Shown piece by piece: positions 42,726 to 54,347 of a DNA stretch of 64,000 bases. The stretch comes from Bradyrhizobium sp. (GTDB lineage Bacteria > Pseudomonadota > Alphaproteobacteria > Rhizobiales > Xanthobacteraceae): contig NZ_DAHUXJ010000025.1 of assembly GCF_027307225.1 (NCBI RefSeq), forward strand, positions 1 through 64,000. Direction: 5' to 3'. Made by a program: the position numbers and the translations under genes. Each line of letters starts with the position of its first letter. Positions within the stretch are counted from its first letter, which is position 1. Under the pieces are notes generated by a model, which did no database searches, was not told where the DNA came from, and was given only the letters and a program-made list of their open reading frames with translations.

Positions 42726-43794
42726 TTCGGCGCGGCAGGCCAAGGCCCTGTTTGCGGACTGGAAGCATGCGCCGGGATTGGTTCTTGCCGTTTCGGGAGG
42801 TCCGGATTCCATCGCGCTGATGTGGCTCGCGGCGCGATGGCGCAAGGCATTGTCGCGCGGTCCGCGCCTCCTGGCGACGACGGTCGATCACGGCTTGCGG
42901 CCGGAAGCCGCGCGCGAGGCGCGTGAGGTCAAGCGTCTGGCGCGTCATCTCGGCATACCCCATCGCACGGTGCGCTGGAGCGGCGAGAAGCCCAAATCCG
43001 GGGTGCCGGCGGCGGCGCGGGCAGCGCGCTATCGTCTGCTCGCCAACCTCGCGCGCCAGAGCGGCGCCAGCCATATTCTCACCGCCCATACGCGCGACGA
43101 TCAGGCCGAGACGTTATTGATGCGGCTGTTGCGCGGCAGCGGCATCGGCGGTCTTTCGGCAATGGCGCGCGAGAGCGAGCGCGAAGGCGTGCTGATTGCG
43201 CGCCCGTTTCTCGCTGTCCCGAAATCGCAGCTCATCGCGACGCTGCAAAAAGCCGGGATCGGCTACGCCGACGATCCAACCAACCGCGATGTCCGCTTCA
43301 CCCGGCCGCGTATCCGCGCGGTAATCGAGGACCTGCGCGCCGAAGGCGGCGATGCGCGCAACCTGGCCAGGCTGGCGTTGCGGCTGGCGCGGGCCAACGC
43401 GGCGATCGAGATTCTGGCCGATGGCGCCGCGCGCTATCTCGCGCTGAAGGACCAGGTGACCGTGTCGCCGCGGGCCACAGGCGGCGGCCCGCCGAACGCA
43501 GACTTTGAGGCGACCGCCTTTGCAGAACTGCCCGAGGAAATCCGGTTACGGCTACTGCTGCGCGCCATCGATCGGATCGGCCACGAGGGCCCGGCGGAAC
43601 TCGGCAAGGCCGAGGCATTGCTGGCTGCGCTGGACCGCGCGTTACAAGGCGGCGCGAAGAAAAAGACGTCTGCTCTAAGCGCCGCCGTGCGTCAGCCGAA
43701 GCTGAAGCAGACGCTGGCCGGGGCCATTGTCAGCCTTTCGGGGGGACGAATCGTCATCTCGGCGGCTCCGCCGCGGCGGCGCCCGCCGGATTGA
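42700..43794 (+). CDS. tilS: tRNA(Ile)-lysidine synthetase TilS
   Basis: A 364-aa PP-loop ATPase that converts cytidine-34 of tRNA-Ile(CAU) to lysidine. The signature SGGPDSIALMWLAARW (about residues 31-46) is near the N-terminus, followed by TTVDHGLRPEAAREA, LTAHTRDDQAETLLMRLLRG and DDPTNRDVRFTRPRIR. The GTG at 42700 (MPDDDKSPIS) is chosen for spacing from GGAG; the frame extends upstream into cpoB. It lies between cpoB and ftsH as in other alphaproteobacteria. Confidence 0.93.
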   Translation: MPDDDKSPISARQAKALFADWKHAPGLVLAVSGGPDSIALMWLAARWRKALSRGPRLLATTVDHGLRPEAAREAREVKRLARHLGIPHRTVRWSGEKPKSGVPAAARAARYRLLANLARQSGASHILTAHTRDDQAETLLMRLLRGSGIGGLSAMARESEREGVLIARPFLAVPKSQLIATLQKAGIGYADDPTNRDVRFTRPRIRAVIEDLRAEGGDARNLARLALRLARANAAIEILADGAARYLALKDQVTVSPRATGGGPPNADFEATAFAELPEEIRLRLLLRAIDRIGHEGPAELGKAEALLAALDRALQGGAKKKTSALSAAVRQPKLKQTLAGAIVSLSGGRIVISAAPPRRRPPD

Positions 43795-44008
43795 GGCGGG
43801 CAGCGTGGTTGCCGGCCTTAACCACCCCCGAAATCACCCCATTTTCACGACATGATTTGAACCGTAATAGTCCCGGAATAGGCTAAATAGTCCGCTGCAG
43901 TTCCCTTGGCAGCAACGGCCTCGCCACCTAGATTAACCCGCAGGCGCCTTGAGGGATGCTACCCGAGAGGAATAAGGCCGCGATCCGCGCGACCACGAAG
44001 GAAAATCA

Positions 44009-45931
<1,923 letters not shown>

Positions 45932-45945
45932 CACCAGCCGCGGCC

Positions 45946-46323
45946 GTGGTCGGCACCTCAGGTAAAGCAGTTGCGCAGAAGCTCGGCATCAAGCCGGGCT
46001 TTTGCATTTTTGCGGACGGCTCGCCGCGCGCCTACGACAACATGGTCGGACCGTTGCCGCCCGGCGCGTCGCTGCGCGCCAAGCCGAAGCCGCCCCTCGA
46101 CATGGTGCATCTGTTTGCGACGCAAGCGGCCGGGCTTGCCGTGAAGCTGCGCGCTTATCGGAAGGCGATCGCGCCCGACGGTATGATCTGGGTGTCGTGG
46201 CCGAAGAAATCTTCCGGCGTTGCCAGCGATCTCACCGACGTGGTCGTACGCGATACCGCGCTGCCGCTCGGCCTGGTCGATATCAAAAAGTCTGCGCCGT
46301 CGACGACGTCTGGTCCGGATTGA
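45946..46323 (+). CDS. DUF3052 family protein
   Basis: A 125-aa protein with the DUF3052 pattern: SGKAVAQKLGIKPGFCIFAD, LDMVHLFATQAAGLAVKL and IWVSWPKKSSGVASDLTDVV. The family is uncharacterised. The start is GTG at 45946, 14 bases after the ftsH stop, so it may be translated from the ftsH transcript. No signal peptide or membrane segment. Confidence 0.82.
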   Translation: MVGTSGKAVAQKLGIKPGFCIFADGSPRAYDNMVGPLPPGASLRAKPKPPLDMVHLFATQAAGLAVKLRAYRKAIAPDGMIWVSWPKKSSGVASDLTDVVVRDTALPLGLVDIKKSAPSTTSGPD

Positions 46324-46422
46324 AGTTCATGATTCCGAGGGATCAGCGGTAGCCGGGCAGATTGGCGCGGGACTTGCCTGAAATATTCTGTCAGTCTTGG
46401 CCGCCCAGCACAGGAGCTGCCG

Positions 46423-47895
46423 ATGTCAGGCCAGTCAAATCTCACGCCCGTCATTGCCGTGCCGGAGGCCGATCCCCGGCTTTACAATCATGATCTGGCG
46501 CCGGTGGCTCCCGCAGGCCGCAACTGGGGCACCTTCAGCATCTTTGCGATGTGGATGTCGGATGTGCATTCGGTCGGCGGCTATACCTTCGCGGCGAGCC
46601 TGTTCTTCCTTGGCCTTACCGGATGGGAAGTGCTGCTGGCGATGACGGTTGGCATCATCGCGGTCTATTTCCTGATGAACCTGATCGGCCGTCCGTCGCT
46701 GAAATATGGCACGCCGTTCCCGGTCGTGGCGCGGATGTCGTTCGGCGTCATGGGCGCCAATCTCGCCGCTTGCATACGCGGCATCGTCGGCATCGTCTGG
46801 TATGGTGTGCAGACTTATTTTGCCTCCAAGGCGGTCCAGGTGCTGGTGTTGACGTTTTACCCGGGCGCCGAAGCGTGGACGCATTCTTCCTTTGTCGGGC
46901 TGTCGGCGCTGGGCTGGGCCTGTTTCCTGTTCATGTGGTTGTTTCAGCTTCTGATCTTCCTCAACGGCATGGAGACGATCCGCCGGTTCATCGATTTCTG
47001 CGGGCCTGCCGTCTATGTCGTGATGTTCGCGTTGGCGATCTGGATCCTGACGCAGACGGGCGTGTCGAGTCTCTCGTTGCAGCTTGGGCCGCCCGTCGAC
47101 GGCTCGGCCCTCGGCCACATGGCGAGCGCAGCGATGCTGATCGTCGCTTATTTCGCCGCACTCCTCCTCAACTTCGGCGACTTCTCCCGCTTCGCCAAAG
47201 ACGGCCGGGCCATGAAAGTCGGCAACTTCCTCGGCCTTCCCGTCAACTTCATTGTCTTTGCGATCGTCACCGTGATCGTCACCGCCGGCACCGTGAAGGT
47301 ATTTGGCCAGGCGATCATGGACCCCGTCGCCATTGTCGAACGCATTGGCAATCCGCTTGTGGTGGCGTTCGGCTCCATCACCTTCATCGTGGCGACCATG
47401 GGCATCAACATCGTCGCCAATTTCGTGTCGCCGGCCTACGACATTTCCAACCTCTATCCGGAGAAGATCGATTTCCGCCTCGGCGGCCTCATCACCTCGA
47501 TCCTTTCGGTGATGGTGTGCCCGTGGATCTTCGTCTCCAGTCCGCAGGCGATCACGATCTTCGTCAGCATCTTCGGCGCCGCGCTAGGACCGATGTTCGG
47601 CATCATGGTGTCGGACTATTACGTCGTGAAGCGTCAGCAGGTTGTCCTCAACGATCTCTACACCATGTCGCCGAAGGGCTCGCTGCATTTCGAGAACGGC
47701 TGGAACCCGCGCGCGCTGCTGGCGCTGGCCGCTTCCGGCGCGATCTCGATCGGACTGGCACTGGCAGGCGCCTATGGCCTCATCGCCAGTGTCGGCGATT
47801 GGGGCTGGCTGATCGGGGCGGCCCTCGGTGCCTTGTTCTATACGGCGCTGATGCGCGGCCGGACGATGCCGGCGCCCTCCGGGGCCGCCGCCTGA
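46423..47895 (+). CDS. NCS1-family nucleobase:cation symporter
   Basis: A 490-aa membrane protein with about 12 helices and the NCS1 pattern: YNHDLAPVAPAGRNWGTFSI and FAMWMSDVHSVGGYTFAASL near the N-terminus, FPVVARMSFGVMGANLAACI, then NFGDFSRFAKDGRAMKVGNF in the central loop. Members take up cytosine, allantoin, hydantoin, thiamine or purines with protons or sodium; the substrate here is not determined. No catabolic genes are adjacent. The ATG at 46423 is used. Confidence 0.9.
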   Translation: MSGQSNLTPVIAVPEADPRLYNHDLAPVAPAGRNWGTFSIFAMWMSDVHSVGGYTFAASLFFLGLTGWEVLLAMTVGIIAVYFLMNLIGRPSLKYGTPFPVVARMSFGVMGANLAACIRGIVGIVWYGVQTYFASKAVQVLVLTFYPGAEAWTHSSFVGLSALGWACFLFMWLFQLLIFLNGMETIRRFIDFCGPAVYVVMFALAIWILTQTGVSSLSLQLGPPVDGSALGHMASAAMLIVAYFAALLLNFGDFSRFAKDGRAMKVGNFLGLPVNFIVFAIVTVIVTAGTVKVFGQAIMDPVAIVERIGNPLVVAFGSITFIVATMGINIVANFVSPAYDISNLYPEKIDFRLGGLITSILSVMVCPWIFVSSPQAITIFVSIFGAALGPMFGIMVSDYYVVKRQQVVLNDLYTMSPKGSLHFENGWNPRALLALAASGAISIGLALAGAYGLIASVGDWGWLIGAALGALFYTALMRGRTMPAPSGAAA

Positions 47896-47963
47896 ACGGC
47901 GCCGCCGGGGTCCAGACCCCGATCCCTTAAGATTTCGGCAAGCCGGCCCGCCTAAAGCTGGTG

Positions 47964-47986
47964 GCTGGCGCCTTTCCGGCGCCAGC
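47964..47986 (+). terminator. Strong hairpin after the NCS1 gene
   Basis: Perfect 9-bp stem GCTGGCGCC (47964-47972) and GGCGCCAGC (47978-47986) with a 5-base loop, followed by TTGCTAACTT. The T-run is weak, so termination is likely but not certain. Confidence 0.55.
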
Positions 47987-47990
47987 TTGC

Positions 47991-48011
47991 TAACTTCGGA
48001 ATCGGAACTAG
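47991..48011 (+). repeat. Relic half of a family A hairpin
   Basis: TAACTTCGGAATCGGAACTAG matches the right arm of family A (...GAACTTCGGAATC...CTAG) with the left arm absent. It ends ten bases before the start of the GT87 gene. Confidence 0.6.
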
Positions 48012-48020
48012 AGATCCAGC

Positions 48021-49235
48021 ATGGCCGCGCTGACATCCGATATCACGATGCCCCCGAGGAGCACACTTCCGCCCGCACTTCTGATCGGCTGCATCGTGCT
48101 TTGCGCGATCAATGTGGGGATGCTGCACGCGGGCGTCTCCAGCCACTGGTGGATCTTCGATGAGAACGGATTGGGCATCCCGACCGATTTCGTCAATGTC
48201 TGGTCTGCGGGACGCCTCGTGCTCGACGGGCACCCGGCGCTCGCTTACGATTGGGACATCCAGAAACAGGTGCAGGTCGCCGTCCTCGGCCAGAGCTATG
48301 AAGGCAACTTCGCCTGGCACTATCCGCCGCCGTTTCTGTTCATCGCCGCCGTCCTCGCGCATTTTCCGTATGCGGTTGCTTTTGTCGGTTGGGCAGCGGT
48401 CAGCTTCCTGCCTTATCTCGCCGCGATGCGCGCGATCGTCGGCCGCTCCTTTGGCCTGCTGCTCGCGGCTGCTTTTCCGGTGGCGTTCACCAACTCGCTG
48501 GTCGGGCAGAACGGATTTTTGACGGCCTCGCTGATCGGCGGCACGCTGGTCTTGATGCCGAGGCGGCCGGTGCTTTCCGGTATCTGCCTTGGGCTTCTGA
48601 GCTACAAGCCGCAATATGGATTGCTGTTTCCGCTGGTGCTGATCGCGGCCTCGCAGTGGCGGGTGTTCGTCACGGCAGGCGTCGTGGCGGTGCTGCTAGC
48701 CGCAATCTCCTGGTGTGTTTTCGGCACCGAGAGCTGGCAGGCCTTCGTTCACTGGATGCCGATGTTCAACAAGGCCTTCCTCGTCGAGGGCCGCGCGCCC
48801 TGGGGCAAGATGCAGAGCATCTTCGCGCTGACCCGCTATTTCAACGGACCCGAATGGTTTGCCTGGACATTGCAGTGCATCATGAGCGGCGCGGTGGCGA
48901 TCCTGCTCGTGGCGCTTTGGCGCAGCCGCAAGGTCCAATATCCGTTGAAGGCGGCGGCGCTCGCCGCCGGAACGCTATTGGTGACGCCGTATCTCTTTCT
49001 CTATGACGAGATGGTGCTGGCGATTGCGGTTGCGTTTTTCGTGCGCGTCGGACTGGATCAAGGGTTTGAGCGGCATGAGCAGCCAGCACTCGGTCTCGTC
49101 GCCGCGCTATTGATGATCTATCCCTTTCTCGGTGCGCCGACCGGCTTTGCGGCGACGCTCGTCGTCGCTGCGCTCATCGGCCATCGCGTGGGCCCATGGT
49201 GGCGGGCAAGGGCGCCGTCGCTGGCTGGGCGCTAG
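48021..49235 (+). CDS. GT87 family (DUF2029) membrane glycosyltransferase-like protein
   Basis: A 404-aa integral membrane protein with about ten hydrophobic segments. The GT-C/DUF2029 pattern includes FDENGLGIPTDFVNVWSAGR (conserved Asp in the first loop), AWHYPPPFLFIAAVLAHFPY and LLSYKPQYGLLFPLVLIAAS. Such proteins transfer sugars, often mannose, from polyprenyl phosphate donors. The ATG at 48021 follows immediately on the relic repeat. Acceptor unknown. Confidence 0.82.
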   Translation: MAALTSDITMPPRSTLPPALLIGCIVLCAINVGMLHAGVSSHWWIFDENGLGIPTDFVNVWSAGRLVLDGHPALAYDWDIQKQVQVAVLGQSYEGNFAWHYPPPFLFIAAVLAHFPYAVAFVGWAAVSFLPYLAAMRAIVGRSFGLLLAAAFPVAFTNSLVGQNGFLTASLIGGTLVLMPRRPVLSGICLGLLSYKPQYGLLFPLVLIAASQWRVFVTAGVVAVLLAAISWCVFGTESWQAFVHWMPMFNKAFLVEGRAPWGKMQSIFALTRYFNGPEWFAWTLQCIMSGAVAILLVALWRSRKVQYPLKAAALAAGTLLVTPYLFLYDEMVLAIAVAFFVRVGLDQGFERHEQPALGLVAALLMIYPFLGAPTGFAATLVVAALIGHRVGPWWRARAPSLAGR

Positions 49236-49369
49236 CTAGATCCAAAACGCTTGTCATCTGCTCTGAATTATTGTTCACTTCTTGAAAGCGGTCGGCTAAG
49301 ACCGCCAAGAACTGAATACCGGTATCGATGCCGATTAGCCTCGTGTGCGCGGGAGCGAGAACGCGAAAG

Positions 49370-50044
49370 ATGGTCTATCGACGGACCCACCAGGTCGTGA
49401 AACGTCTCGCTGCACGACGGAGCGCGATTCTCGCGGCGGCCCGCAATGCCGCGGCTGAGGGCGGTATGGCCGCAGTGCAGATCGCGCCGATCGCGGTCCG
49501 CGCCAATGTCGCCGCCGGCACGGTCTACCGCTATTTCCCATCCAAGGCCGATTTGATTTCGGAACTGATTGCCGACGTCTCGCGCGATGAACTGTCTGCG
49601 ATCCGGCGTGCGGCTGACTCCGCGCCTGGCCCGTCATCGGCGTTGGCGGCTGTCGTGACGACCGTCGCCGTGCACGCATTATCGCAGCGAAAGCTGGCAT
49701 GGGGCATTCTGGCTGAACCCGTCGATGTCGACGTGACGGCGTCGCGCCTGGCAAGCCGCCGCGCGGTCGTCGATGAAATCGCCGGCCGCATCGATGCGGC
49801 GGTCCGTGCCGGTCATTTGCCGGCGCAGGATACGAACCTCGCCGCGACCGCGCTGCTCGGCGCCCTGCATGAGGCGCTGGTCGGGCCGCTTGCGGCGGAG
49901 AACACGGATGACGCTGGAAAGCTGCGCGATGCGGTGCAGACGGTAACTCTGCTCGCCCTGCGCGCCGTCGGCGTGATGGATGCGCGAGCCCGTGGCCTTG
50001 TGGTGCAGGCGGCACTTCCTGCCATGGCGGCGGCCGGGGCGTAA
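49370..50044 (+). CDS. TetR/AcrR family transcriptional regulator
   Basis: A 224-aa regulator: helix-turn-helix with RRSAILAAARNAAAEGGMAA and VRANVAAGTVYRYFPSKADL (residues about 12-60), then a TetR_C domain (DVDVTASRLASRRAVVDEIA; LAATALLGALHEALVGPLAA). The start MVYRRTHQ at 49370 suits family geometry; an ATG at 49328 is also in frame. It is convergent with the membrane protein that follows and has no obvious operator. Target and ligand unknown. Confidence 0.85.
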   Translation: MVYRRTHQVVKRLAARRSAILAAARNAAAEGGMAAVQIAPIAVRANVAAGTVYRYFPSKADLISELIADVSRDELSAIRRAADSAPGPSSALAAVVTTVAVHALSQRKLAWGILAEPVDVDVTASRLASRRAVVDEIAGRIDAAVRAGHLPAQDTNLAATALLGALHEALVGPLAAENTDDAGKLRDAVQTVTLLALRAVGVMDARARGLVVQAALPAMAAAGA

Positions 50045-50084
50045 GCGCCGCTGCGTTCAAGCCAATGCGGAACGTGATGCTGCG

Positions 50085-51641
50085 TTACGGTTTGACGTAG
50101 AGGCTCTCATGAGAGCCAACGTACTGCTCTTTCCAGCCTCGTTCGTCGACGAGAAAGTGCCTCAGCACGTCGTGCACCTTCGGCCAGAACACCGCGTCGA
50201 TCTTGTATTTCTCGATCACGCTGTCCCAGGCGGCCTCGTCGATGTCCCATTTGACCAGTTTGAAATAGTCGTGCAGCAGCGAGTCCGGATAAGCCGTCGC
50301 CGCCCGGCCATCGACAAAGATCGGTACGGTGCCGTGCGTGCGGAAGATCAGCGGGCCACCGACGTTCCAGTGATTGAGAATTCGCGCATGCGAGAAGTTC
50401 GCTTCGAGGTAATGCGCGTCCTGCTCCGAGAGAAGTTCATCCGTAAGCCCGAGCGCCGGCCGAACATGCATGAACGTCAACGGCAGCAGGCACAGGCCGA
50501 TGATGCCGGCGATCAACAATGACTTCTGCACTTCGCCGGGATTCGGTTTCCCGGGCAGCAGGCGGTCGATGTGAAGCGCGAATGGAACGGTCGAGAACAG
50601 GAAAAAGAACGCCATGTACCTGAATTGATGAAACCCCAGAACCAGGAACAGCCAGGTCAATAGCCGGGTCTCCAGCGGGAGCGGACTGGAGCCAGCGTAG
50701 CGGAGTTCGAGTGCCACGAAGATCAGGATGTAGACGATGCCAGGGATGCAGCCGGGCAGGGTCATGTTCTGGGAATAGGATGCCCACTCCGTGATATTGG
50801 CCTGCACGAAGTTGCCGAGCGTCGCCGTCACTCCATCGTAGATGTGAAGGCCCAGCGGATTGACGAGGATGGCGACAAGGCAGCCGGCGCCCGTAAATCC
50901 AAGAATCCTGAAATTTTCCCAATCCCGTCGAAGCAGTGCGATGCCGCCAAAAAGGCCTATGATGAAAAAGCCGAGCACAAAGCCGCCGTGCAGATTGGCC
51001 CATAGCATCATCATCGCTGGCAACAGAAAGCGCCGCGCTTTCTTCAGGCATTGCGTGTAGAAGATAACGCTAAACACCATCGTCGCAGTGTTTGGTGCCG
51101 CCGCCAGATAGATATTGGGAGGCGTCGCAAACGTGGGGTACAGGACGCAGGTGGAGAAGACGGCAATACAAACTGCAGGCGCGGACGCGCCGCCGCTCAG
51201 GCCAGCGGACGTAAGATAGGCCACGATCACCGCGCCGCATGCAACGACGAATAAGGTGAGACCGCCAAAGCCGGTGCGTTGAACAAGGACGCTGGCAGTC
51301 ACATCCCAGAGCCAGGAAAGATTGTACCATTGCTTGTCGCCAAGGGTGAAGGCCCATGGATCCTGATACGGAACGCTGCCCCGTTGCCTGATCAAGTCGC
51401 CCGCGGCGAGGTGCCATCCCAAGTCATAGTGACCAAGCAGGAGCGGCGCGTTTGAGAGGTAATAGATGCACGCGAAAGCGATCAGGAAGACGTAAATTCC
51501 GGACGTTTGTGCGTGTGTGCCGATCGTGCCTCGCCCTTGATCAAGCCGGGGGCCGCTCCAGGTCTCCAGCGCGTACATCAACGGTCCCCTGACGATCGAA
51601 GCGGGCCTCGTTACCGGCCCTGCATGCTTTTGAGTTCGCAT
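50085..51641 (-). CDS. Polytopic membrane protein, GT-C-like, unknown function
   Basis: A 518-aa protein with about ten hydrophobic helices and a conserved-looking first loop (LLGHYDLGWHLAAGDLIRQR, residues about 65-85), typical of GT-C glycosyltransferase-like proteins where an Asp precedes a helix. It ends in a soluble domain of about 120 residues (HARILNHWNVGGPLIFRTHG; FVDGRAATAYPDSLLHDYFK). I do not recognise a specific family. The ATG at 51641 is used (GAGG upstream); a TTG at 51650 is in frame. Codon use is less GC-biased than its neighbours. Confidence 0.7.
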   Translation of the reverse strand: MRTQKHAGPVTRPASIVRGPLMYALETWSGPRLDQGRGTIGTHAQTSGIYVFLIAFACIYYLSNAPLLLGHYDLGWHLAAGDLIRQRGSVPYQDPWAFTLGDKQWYNLSWLWDVTASVLVQRTGFGGLTLFVVACGAVIVAYLTSAGLSGGASAPAVCIAVFSTCVLYPTFATPPNIYLAAAPNTATMVFSVIFYTQCLKKARRFLLPAMMMLWANLHGGFVLGFFIIGLFGGIALLRRDWENFRILGFTGAGCLVAILVNPLGLHIYDGVTATLGNFVQANITEWASYSQNMTLPGCIPGIVYILIFVALELRYAGSSPLPLETRLLTWLFLVLGFHQFRYMAFFFLFSTVPFALHIDRLLPGKPNPGEVQKSLLIAGIIGLCLLPLTFMHVRPALGLTDELLSEQDAHYLEANFSHARILNHWNVGGPLIFRTHGTVPIFVDGRAATAYPDSLLHDYFKLVKWDIDEAAWDSVIEKYKIDAVFWPKVHDVLRHFLVDERGWKEQYVGSHESLYVKP

Positions 51642-51856
51642 GAAATGCAAACCTCGACTGCTTTAGGGGTGGTCGGCCTACGGTTGAGTAAAAACTGGCG
51701 CCGCATTTTGAAGACTTCCAGCCGGGGATGCTTTCTGGTTAACAAATGCTAAGCGTGGAACTCACGTGGCGGGTGCGGGCGGGCCATCGAACAATTCCGC
51801 CGCATTGATGAGGCAGAGTACCGTCATGTTCACCTCAAGCCCCGTGGAGTTCTCAA

Positions 51857-52282
51857 ATGACGACCACATCGGGATCTGCCAAATGGCAGGGCGGTATCAA
51901 GGACGGCAAGGGCGCAATTTCGACCAGGAGCGGCGCGCTCAAGGATTATCCCTACGGCTTCGCCAGCCGCTTCGAGGGTAAGCCGGGCTCCAACCCGGAG
52001 GAACTGATCGGCGCGGCGCACGCCGCCTGCTTCACCATGGCGCTGTCGCTGATCCTCGGCGAAGCCAAGCTCACCGCCGAACAGATGGAAACCAAGGCGG
52101 ATGTCACGCTTGAAAAGGTCGGTGACGGCTTTGCCATCACCTCGGTGCATCTTTCGCTTCAAGCGAAGATTCCCGGCGCCGACAATGCGAAATTTCAGGA
52201 GCTTGCCGCCAAGGCGAAGGCCGGCTGTCCGGTCTCGAAGCTTCTGAACACCAAGATTTCGCTGGAAGCGAATCTCGTCTAG
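51857..52282 (+). CDS. osmC: OsmC family peroxiredoxin-like protein
   Basis: A 141-aa protein with the OsmC/Ohr fold: SAKWQGGIKDGKGAISTRSG at the start, EELIGAAHAACFTMALSLIL (first Cys about residue 59) and AKAKAGCPVSKLLNTKISLE (second Cys about residue 126). These two cysteines reduce organic hydroperoxides. The order and spacing fit OsmC rather than Ohr. It is convergent with pyk. Likely induced by stress, though no promoter motif is evident. Confidence 0.9.
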   Translation: MTTTSGSAKWQGGIKDGKGAISTRSGALKDYPYGFASRFEGKPGSNPEELIGAAHAACFTMALSLILGEAKLTAEQMETKADVTLEKVGDGFAITSVHLSLQAKIPGADNAKFQELAAKAKAGCPVSKLLNTKISLEANLV

Positions 52283-52308
52283 CGAGCTTCCGCGGCGCGT
52301 TTGCGCGT

Positions 52309-53748
52309 CTAAATGTCGTCAGCGTCTTCGTCCGGACCAACGGAGGCGATGCGGAGCATGTTGGTGGTGCCGGGCGAGCGCAGCGGCACGCCGGCGACGA
52401 TGATGACGCGCTGGCCCGCGCGCGCAAAGCCGTCACGAAAGGCAATGCTGCCGGCGCGGCTGACCATGTCGTCGAGATCGTGCGCGTCTTCGGCTACCAC
52501 ACAATGCACGCCCCACACGGCCGAGAGCCTTCGCCCCGTGACGAGGTTCGGTGTAATCGCCACCACCGGCGGCTTCGGCCGTTCGCGCGCCACCCGCAGT
52601 GCCGTCGAGCCCGAACTGGTCCAGCAGATGATCGCGGAAAGATCGAGCGTCTCGGCAATTTGCCGCGCCGCGTCGGCGATGGCGTCGCCGGCCGTCGGCT
52701 CCGGTTCGGCGCGCTGTGCATTGACAACACCGCGATAGGTGGGGTCGCGTTCGACTTCCTCGCCGATCCGATTCATGGTCGAGACCGCCTCAACCGGATA
52801 TTTGCCGGCCGCCGATTCTGCCGACAGCATGATGGCGTCGGCGCCTTCATAGACGGCGGTCGCAACGTCGGAGACTTCCGCGCGCGTCGGCACCGGCGAC
52901 TGGATCATCGATTCCAGCATCTGGGTTGCGACCACCACCGGCTTGCCAGCGCGCCGCGCCATCCGCGTCATTTGTTTCTGCAGGCTTGGCACGCGCTCCA
53001 GCGGCAGTTCGACGCCGAGATCGCCGCGCGCCACCATTAGCGCATCCGAGGCTTCGATGATCTCGGCCAGGCGGTCGATCGCCTGTGGTTTTTCGATCTT
53101 GGCCATCACGGCGGCACGACCGCGGATCAGTTTCTTGGCTTCGACAATGTCCTCGGCGCGTTGCACGAAAGAGAGCGCGATCCAGTCGACCCCGGTCACC
53201 AGCGCGGCTTCGAGGTCGGCGCGGTCTTTCGGTGTCATGGCGGACACCGGCAGGTCGGTATCGGGCAGGCTGACGCCCTTGCGGTCCGACATCCTTCCGC
53301 CGATCACGACGCGCGTCACGGCGCGTTCCGGAGAGGTTTCCTCGGCGATCAGCCGCACCTTGCCGTCGTCGAGCAGCAGCGCATGTCCGGGCTTGAGCGC
53401 GGCGAGAATTTCCGGATGGGGCAGGTGGACGCGCGTGTTGTCGCCGGGCGCCTTGTCGGAATCCAGCGTGAAACTCTGCCCGTTGCTGAGCTGCACCGCG
53501 CCCTCGGCAAAGGAGCCGAGGCGCAGTTTCGGGCCTTGCAGATCGACCAGAATGCCGATCGGCCGGCCATAGCTGCTCTCGACATTGCGAATGGTCTTGA
53601 CCAGCTCCCGCATCTTGTCATGCGGGGTGTGGCTCATGTTGATGCGGAAAACGTCGGCGCCTGCTTCGAACAGCTTCCTGATGACGCTGCTTTCGGAGGA
53701 GGCCGGCCCGAGCGTCGCAAGAATCTTGATACGGCGTAGCCGTCTCAT
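52309..53748 (-). CDS. pyk: Pyruvate kinase
   Basis: A 479-aa glycolytic enzyme that makes pyruvate and ATP from phosphoenolpyruvate and ADP. N-terminal IKILATLGPASSESSVIRKL, DVFRINMSHTPHD, the active-site MAKIEKPQAIDRLAEIIEAS and MVARGDLGVELPLERVPSLQ are present, with the catalytic Lys in MAKIEKP. The C-terminal allosteric domain is complete. The ATG overlaps the upstream DUF1036 stop by four bases (ATGA), so the two are coupled. Confidence 0.96.
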   Translation of the reverse strand: MRRLRRIKILATLGPASSESSVIRKLFEAGADVFRINMSHTPHDKMRELVKTIRNVESSYGRPIGILVDLQGPKLRLGSFAEGAVQLSNGQSFTLDSDKAPGDNTRVHLPHPEILAALKPGHALLLDDGKVRLIAEETSPERAVTRVVIGGRMSDRKGVSLPDTDLPVSAMTPKDRADLEAALVTGVDWIALSFVQRAEDIVEAKKLIRGRAAVMAKIEKPQAIDRLAEIIEASDALMVARGDLGVELPLERVPSLQKQMTRMARRAGKPVVVATQMLESMIQSPVPTRAEVSDVATAVYEGADAIMLSAESAAGKYPVEAVSTMNRIGEEVERDPTYRGVVNAQRAEPEPTAGDAIADAARQIAETLDLSAIICWTSSGSTALRVARERPKPPVVAITPNLVTGRRLSAVWGVHCVVAEDAHDLDDMVSRAGSIAFRDGFARAGQRVIIVAGVPLRSPGTTNMLRIASVGPDEDADDI

Positions 53749-54347
53749 GGCTTGGTCCCGGGAGCTGCGGCGGGTGGCAGACCCGTTCCCGGCGCTACTC
53801 CGCCCGGCGAACCGGGGATGCCCGGAATATTTCCGGGGCCGTTCGGACCGATCGTGCCGGGAATACCGGGCACGCGCTGCGCCGGCTGCTGCTCGTTGGA
53901 ATCGGTGAGCTGTACCGTCCAGGCGCGCTGCTCGCCGGTATCGACCTCAAAGAAACCGGTCCGGTCAAAACCCCGCGCCAGGCAGTTATCCGCGCCGCGG
54001 ATCGTGAATTCCTTGTCGCGCGAGCACATGAACGCCTTTCCCGACCATTCGCCGCCGTGATCGTAGTCGATCGCGTAAATGTAGTAATACCGTGCGACAA
54101 GCGTGCCTCGCAGCAACGTCTCACAGGCGCGAGAGGACACGTTCCACCAGCCTTCGGTGGTCCAGCCCTCCGCGTCCTTGTAGCCGAGCGCAATGCCGAC
54201 CCGGCTTGACGTATTGTTGCAGAGGCGGAAGTCGGCCGAAGCCGGCCCGTTCCACAGGCAGGCCACGACAAGGAGCAGGGCAGGGATCACGGCCGCTCCG
54301 AAGTGCCTGGTGGTTTGGGTGGGGAAAAGCGAATCTGTCGGGATCAT
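53745..54347 (-). CDS. Secreted DUF1036 protein
   Basis: A 200-aa protein with signal peptide (AVIPALLLVVACLWNGPASA). The DUF1036 domain follows: DFRLCNNTSSRVGIALGYKD, GWWNVSSRACETLLRG and RYYYIYAIDYDHGGEWSGKA, with several conserved cysteines. The last 50 residues are Pro/Gly-rich (VPGIPGTIGPNGPGNIPGIP). Function unknown. DUF1036-pyk pairing with overlap is common in Rhizobiales. The ATG at 54347 is preferred over a TTG at 54356. Confidence 0.85.
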   Translation of the reverse strand: MIPTDSLFPTQTTRHFGAAVIPALLLVVACLWNGPASADFRLCNNTSSRVGIALGYKDAEGWTTEGWWNVSSRACETLLRGTLVARYYYIYAIDYDHGGEWSGKAFMCSRDKEFTIRGADNCLARGFDRTGFFEVDTGEQRAWTVQLTDSNEQQPAQRVPGIPGTIGPNGPGNIPGIPGSPGGVAPGTGLPPAAAPGTKP

